Positions 60,385 to 64,000 of a stretch of DNA of 64,000 nt are shown piece by piece (the stretch's first letter is position 1; every line of letters starts with the position of its first letter). A model generated the notes under the pieces. That model searched no databases. It was not told the origin of the DNA and was given only the letters and a program-made list of their open reading frames with translations. Position numbers and translations under genes: made by a program. Origin of the DNA: Lumbricus rubellus (Eukaryota > Annelida > Clitellata > Crassiclitellata > Lumbricidae); assembly GCA_945859605.1 (NCBI GenBank), contig OX243816.1:168501-232500 (forward strand). The letters run 5' to 3'.

Positions 60385-63300
60385 GGACGGACAGACAGAC
60401 AGACAGAGAATCAGGCAGATCAGGTTCGAGTCATTTTCGAACGTTTGGAGGAAATTGAAGCAAACGAGAAAACTGCAAAACTCCGTTTTGTCAAAATATT
60501 CTGACGACATAATTTTGGTTTGAAGTAGAAATAGTCGTACGGCACTTTTCAAATCGAAACGCTTTTTTCTTACTTATTAGGTGAACACTGAATGGAGAGA
60601 TTAAGAGCGCATACAGAAGGCGTTATTACTAAATTTTTTCAGACTTTAACGTTGACTCTGCTAAATGATGAATACCAACAGGGGCCAAAACGACCAAAGC
60701 TATGAAACTGGACTTCACCGTGGTTATGGTTATGGTTATGGTTATGGTTGTGGTTATGGTTATGGTTATGGTTGCGGTTATGGTTATGGATATGGTTGTG
60801 GTTGTGGTTGTGGTTGTGGTTGTGGTTGTGATTGTGATTGTGATTGTGGTTGTGGTTGTGGTTGTGGTTGTGGTTGTGGTTGTGGTTGTGGTTGTGGTTG
60901 TGGCTGTGGTTGTGGTTGTGGTTGTGGTTATGGTTATGGTTATGGTTGTGGTTGTGGTTGTGGTTATGGTTATGGTTGTGGTTGTGGTTGTGGTTATAGT
61001 TATGGTTATGGTTATGGTTATGGTTATGGTTGTGGTTGTGGTTGTGGTTGTGGTTGTGATTGTGATTGTGATTGTGGTTGTGGTTGTGGTTGTGGTTGTG
61101 GTTGTGGTTGTGGTTGTGGTTGTGGTTGTGGCTGTGGTTGTGGTTGTGGTTGTGGTTATGGTTATGGTTATGGTTGTGGTTGTGGTTGTGGTTATGGTTA
61201 TGGTTATGGTTGTGGTTGTGGTTATGGTTATGGTTGTGGTTGTGGTTGTGGTTGTGGTGATAGGTATGGTTATGGTTGTGGTTTTGGTTATGGTTATGGT
61301 TGTGGTTGTGGTTGTGGTTGGGGTTATGGTTATGGTTATGGTTGTGGTTGTGGTTGTGGTTGGGGTTATGGTTATGGTTATGGTTATGGTTATGGTTATG
61401 GTTATGGTTGTGGTTGTGGTTATGGTTATGGTTATGGTTATGGTTGGGTGGTGGATCGGGCTTCATTTGAACTGCGGCTGCTTCATGAGGGAATTAACGG
61501 ACTGACCTTGAAATGAACCTGCTCTGTGATTCTCTTACTGAAGCGCCTTGGTTGCATCCAAATGTCCCTCTTCGCTGAGCTGGTGCCGGGAGCGCCTCTG
61601 GGTAGTTTCTTCAACGTAAGAGGCGATATATAAATTAATGAATAAATCAGCAAGTTGATCAGAAAACGATTCAGTTGATTTGATCTGAATTCGACTCAGA
61701 TCAAATCGATTTCAGCCGAACTCACCCCAACTTCCCCCATTCCCCTTCCACCTATCCCAATCCCTATCCCCCATCCCCCGTAGTCACGTGTCTTGCTAGT
61801 CCTCGTCGTCGTTTGACCAAATTTCGTCTCTGTATTTACTATACGAGACCGAATCAAGTCGCCAATCGTAATTTGTTCGATTCATCCGCTGTAGCAGATC
61901 TGATACAGCAGCAGCAGCAGTAGCAGCAGCAGTAGCAGCATCAGCAGCAGTAGTAGCAGCAGCAGTAGTAGCAGCAGCAGCAGTAGTAGCAGCAGCAGCT
62001 GTAGCAGCAGCAGTAGTAGCAGCAGCAGTAGTAGCAGCAGCAGCTGTAGCAGCAGCAGTAGTAGCAGCAGCAGCAGTAGTAGCAGCAGCAGCTGTAGCAG
62101 CAGCAGTAGTAGTAGCAGCAGCAGTAGCAGCAGCAGAAGTAGTAGCAGCAGCAGCTGTAGCAGCAGCAGTAGTAGTAGCAGCAGCAGCAGTAGCAGCAGC
62201 AGAAGTAGTAGCAGCAGCAGCTGTAGCAGCAGCAGTAGTAGCAGCAGCAGTATTAGCAGCAGCAGAAGCAGCTGTAGCAGCAGCAGTAGTAGTAGCAGCA
62301 GCAGTAGCAGCAGCAGTAGCAGCAGAAGTGTGACGTACGATGACAATCTTCCGAGATAAGAGTGTAACAGTTTGCAGTTGCAGAAGACTCTTCCACCAGA
62401 CACTTTCGTCAGACACTATCGTCAGACACTATCGTCAGACACTATCATCAGACACTATCGTCAGACGCTATCATCAGACACTATCATCAGACTCTATCGT
62501 CAGACACTATCGTCAGACACTATCATCAGACACTATCGTCAGACACTATCGTCAGACACTATCGTCAGACACTATCATCAGACACTATCGTCAGACACTA
62601 TCGTCAGACACTATCGTCAGACACTATCGTCAGACACTATCATCAGACACTATCGTCAGACACTATCGTCAGACACTATCGTCAGACACTATCGTCAGAC
62701 ACTATCGTCAGACACTATCGTCAGACACTATCGTCAGACACTATCATCAGACACTATCATCAGACACTATCGTCAGACACTATCGTCAGACACTATCATC
62801 AGACACTATCGTCAGACACTATCGTCAGACACTATCATCAGACACTATCGTCAGACACTATCATCAGACACTATCATCAGACACTATAGTCAGACACTAT
62901 CGTCAGACACTATCGTCAGACACTATCGTCAGGCACTATCGTCAGACACTATCATCAGACACTATCGTCAGACACTATCGTCAGACACTATCGTCAGACA
63001 CTATCGTCAGACACTATCATCAGACACTATCGTCAGACACTATCATCAGACACTATCATCAGACACTATCGTCAGACACTATCGTCAGACACTATCATGG
63101 TTCTCTAGTTCTAACAAATCCTTCAATGTCTTTCGTCAGACATTTCGCATTCCAAAGTATTCATGAAACACAAGCGAACAATAACAATAATAATTATTCG
63201 CAGCGCACAAGTAGGCTATCAATTCAAATCTACGAAACAGACACGCTGCTTTACACACGAACGGACGACGTGCATAGGTATTATATTATTATAATAATAC

Positions 63301-63398
63301 AGGTGGATTAGTCTTTATGGATGAAATGAAAGAAGACTGAAATATTACTCTTGTCGTCTTCGTTTCTCACCTTTGAATTGATGGACTGATCGGAGTCT

Positions 63399-63430
<32 letters not shown>

Positions 63431-64000
63431 TGTTGGATGAATCGAAGAGCAGTCGTGCACAGGTGCAGCAGCAGCAACTGCCTCAACCTCAGCATCCTCC
63501 TCATCCTCATCTTCATCGTCGTCGTCGTCGTCGTCGTCATTCTGCTTCTCGTCGGCCATCACCTTCCTCTCCTGCTCTCTGCAATGGTAGACGGCGGACG
63601 ATTCGTTTCTTCTCCTCTCGATCAACCTAACGACCACAACAACTACAATCAAGACGATGAGAACAGCCGCTGCCACACAAGACACGGCTATGATGATGAG
63701 CAAGTAATTAGACTCAGCCTCATCCTCAGACTCCTCCTCTTCAGCTCCATCCTCTCCTCCTCCTCCTCCTCTTTCCGGCTTCCTCGACAGCAGAGTCGGC
63801 TTCTGAGCTCCTCCTGCTCCTCCTCCGGTGCCACTGGCGTCATTGTCTTCGAATGCGATGTTGGCATCGACGACGATTCTTACGTCGACGGATGACGTTC
63901 TCGGTGGATGTCCGCCATCTTGAACGACGATGCGAACAAAATGTTGAGCGAATGAGATGGAACGGAGGTCGGTTGTTGTCGTCACGACCCCGGTCGATGG
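53660..64000 (-). CDS. Gene C: protocadherin-like protein, 3' part
   Basis: Three exons in transcript order: 64000-63371 (5' end outside the window), 57212-56999, 54579-53660. Phases fit (0 to 0, 1 to 1) and the stop is at 53662-53660. The first part holds the end of a cadherin repeat and a single membrane span, so the product is a type-I adhesion protein. The cytoplasmic tail is very long (about 500 residues) and full of Asp, Ala, Gln, Gly, Pro and Glu runs. The introns of 6.2 and 2.4 kb are almost wholly simple repeats. Confidence 0.8.
54640..54790 (+). repeat. 12-bp GATGATGACGTC repeat
   Basis: About 12 units in the gene C intron just upstream of the last exon. Each unit carries TGACGTC, a CRE-like half palindrome. 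Confidence 0.9.
54920..55240 (+). repeat. (TCG)n run and CTCCT pyrimidine tract
   Basis: A TCG repeat at 54926-54980, followed after a short spacer by about 200 bp of CTCCTCC/CTTCTTC. It is intronic to gene C. Confidence 0.9.
55385..56255 (+). repeat. CAGACCAAA repeat interrupted by unclassified repeat, copy 2
   Basis: Units of AGACCAAAC occupy 55385-55457 and resume at about 56155-56255. Between them lies copy 2 (minus strand) of the family at 50889, from ACTAGCTGAACCCGGCCACG at 56137 down to ATTTATATAGATTGG at 55455. It has a purine tract at 55800-56090. The element apparently inserted into the simple repeat. Confidence 0.8.
56395..56700 (+). repeat. CTGT/CTAT microsatellite
   Basis: About 300 bp of CTGTCTGTCTAT-type units with a pattern of longer repeats. 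A shorter run follows at about 56815-56860. Confidence 0.95.
56999..57212 (-). CDS. Gene C internal cytoplasmic exon
   Basis: It enters in phase 0 after TTGAACAG and leaves in phase 1 at CCAG/GTACAA. It starts with basic RKRAKEL, then an acidic and Ser-rich block with DISGDSGLGATMEEIDRWM, reminiscent of DSGxG motifs in protocadherin tails, then a His/Gln run. Confidence 0.75.
57213..58060. other. Gene C intron, left part
   Basis: At about 57430-57640 the plus strand reads for some 65 codons with one stop and ends in an Arg/Leu/Ile-rich phrase (DNNRRARLIEEWQLFDQVII). This may be a retroelement remnant, family unknown. The rest is AT-rich. Confidence 0.3.
58070..58205 (+). repeat. CTGT microsatellite with TTTCTGTCGTGT interruptions
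   Basis: Three blocks of (CTGT)n separated by the same TTTCTGTCGTGTGT spacer, a larger unit of about 43 bp. Confidence 0.9.
58260..58800 (+). repeat. Long CCCTTCTCA pyrimidine tract
   Basis: About 540 bp of CTTCCCTTCTCACCCC-like units, almost free of G. Confidence 0.9.
59275..60240 (+). repeat. Long GGAA/GAAAG polypurine tract
   Basis: About 960 bp almost entirely of A and G with occasional T. Blocks of GGAAGGATTGAAGGAAGGA recur. The large Ser/Pro/Phe/Leu frames on the minus strand come from this composition. Confidence 0.95.
60310..60405 (+). repeat. GA and CAGA microsatellites
   Basis: (GA)n followed by (CAGA)n with two CGGA units. Confidence 0.95.
60720..61450 (+). repeat. Hexanucleotide GGTTAT / GGTTGT array
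   Basis: About 730 bp in which GGTTAT and GGTTGT units alternate in blocks. A block of about 230 bp occurs twice (around 60785-61000 and 61030-61200). It encodes Gly-Tyr/Gly-Cys or His-Asn dipeptide repeats in frames that I do not consider genes. Confidence 0.95.
61590..61645 (+). mobile_element. CR1/L2-like tail fragment
   Basis: GGGAGCGCCTCTGGGTAG followed by AAGAGGCGATATATAAATTA matches the 3' ends of the copies at 21.7 and 28.5 kb. Confidence 0.7.
61900..62330 (+). repeat. CAG/TAG trinucleotide array
   Basis: About 430 bp of CAGCAGCAGTAG-type repeats with longer-order blocks (CAGCAGCAGCTGTAG). The antisense Ala/Thr and Leu frames are by-products. Confidence 0.95.
62387..63098 (+). repeat. 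13-bp minisatellite, about 54 units
   Basis: The unit is CAGACACTATCGT with a frequent CATCA variant (CAGACACTATCAT). Since 13 is not a multiple of three, all three plus frames are open by cycling. It is intronic to gene C. Confidence 0.95.
63099..63370. other. Start of gene C intron after the membrane-span exon
   Basis: It contains a short AT repeat (63285-63300) and no recognisable feature besides the donor at 63370. Confidence 0.4.
63371..64000 (-). CDS. Gene C exon: last cadherin repeat, membrane span, juxtamembrane tail
   Basis: Residues near the 5' edge read STGVVTTTDLR and FVRIVVQDGGHPPRTSSVDV, the typical end of a protocadherin ectodomain repeat. A Gly/Glu-rich linker and a hydrophobic segment (LLIIIAVSCVAAAVLIVLIV) follow, then RLIERRR and an acidic, Ala-rich tail. 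The donor is TCAAAG/GTGAGA at 63370. Confidence 0.85.

Noticed and set aside
60665..61516. Gly-Tyr/Gly-Cys repeat protein, or a telomere
   Set aside because: The hexamers GGTTAT/GGTTGT are not the TTAGGG telomere repeat, and coding frames come from the repeat. No flanking gene features are seen.
61796..62416. Ala/Thr-rich protein on the minus strand
   Set aside because: CAG/TAG trinucleotide array; no start, splice or domain evidence.

Overview
The window is animal (metazoan) genomic DNA, not bacterial. Host genes are split into short exons with GT-AG introns. Introns and intergenic DNA are packed with micro- and minisatellites, tRNA-derived SINEs, 3' ends of non-LTR retrotransposons (CR1/L2-like and RTE-like) and hAT-type DNA transposons. 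I cannot name the species. The 8-bp palindrome TAGGCCTA occurs about 18 times where about one is expected by chance, and most dispersed repeats look like those of a marine invertebrate.

Layout. 0-1.9 kb: foldback repeat and a MITE. 1.9-7.45 kb (+): gene A, at least 11 phase-compatible exons of an unrecognised low-complexity, coiled-coil-rich protein, ending at 7448. 7.7-22.6 kb (-): gene B, convergent with A, 16 exons that join without a stop into about 712 codons. It has three SPRY domains, each made of five exons with the same intron phases, followed by a C-terminal RING finger. Five of its introns begin with a tandem repeat whose unit contains the 5' splice site. 22.6-32.2 kb: mobile-element graveyard (SINEs, RTE and CR1 tails, a 2.1-kb hAT insertion with 8-bp target duplications, a duplicated 0.4-kb segment one copy of which holds a MITE, and long CATA arrays).

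32230-47032: a complete Polinton/Maverick (adintovirus-like) element of 14.8 kb. It has perfect 155-bp terminal inverted repeats and a perfect 6-bp target duplication (GTTGCG). It encodes protein-primed DNA polymerase B, an RVE integrase with a chromodomain-like C terminus, an FtsK/HerA-type packaging ATPase, an adenain-like protease, major and minor jelly-roll capsid proteins, a zinc-ribbon plus PLA2-like protein, two hydrophobic or amphipathic virion-like proteins, a SAP/NUMOD-like protein, a dUTPase-fold protein without catalytic motifs, a fibre-like protein with a C1q-like head, and an unknown 278-aa protein. Together these cover integration, replication, capsid assembly, maturation and packaging. 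The only clear lesion is a frame change at a run of seven A between the PLA2 and integrase frames.

47.0-53.6 kb: CR1 and RTE fragments, two copies of an unclassified repeat family in opposite orientation, and minisatellites. 53.66-64.0 kb (-): gene C, the 3' part of a protocadherin (last cadherin repeat, membrane segment, long cytoplasmic tail in three phase-matched exons), with introns full of simple repeats. No rRNA gene, intact tRNA gene or CRISPR array was found.
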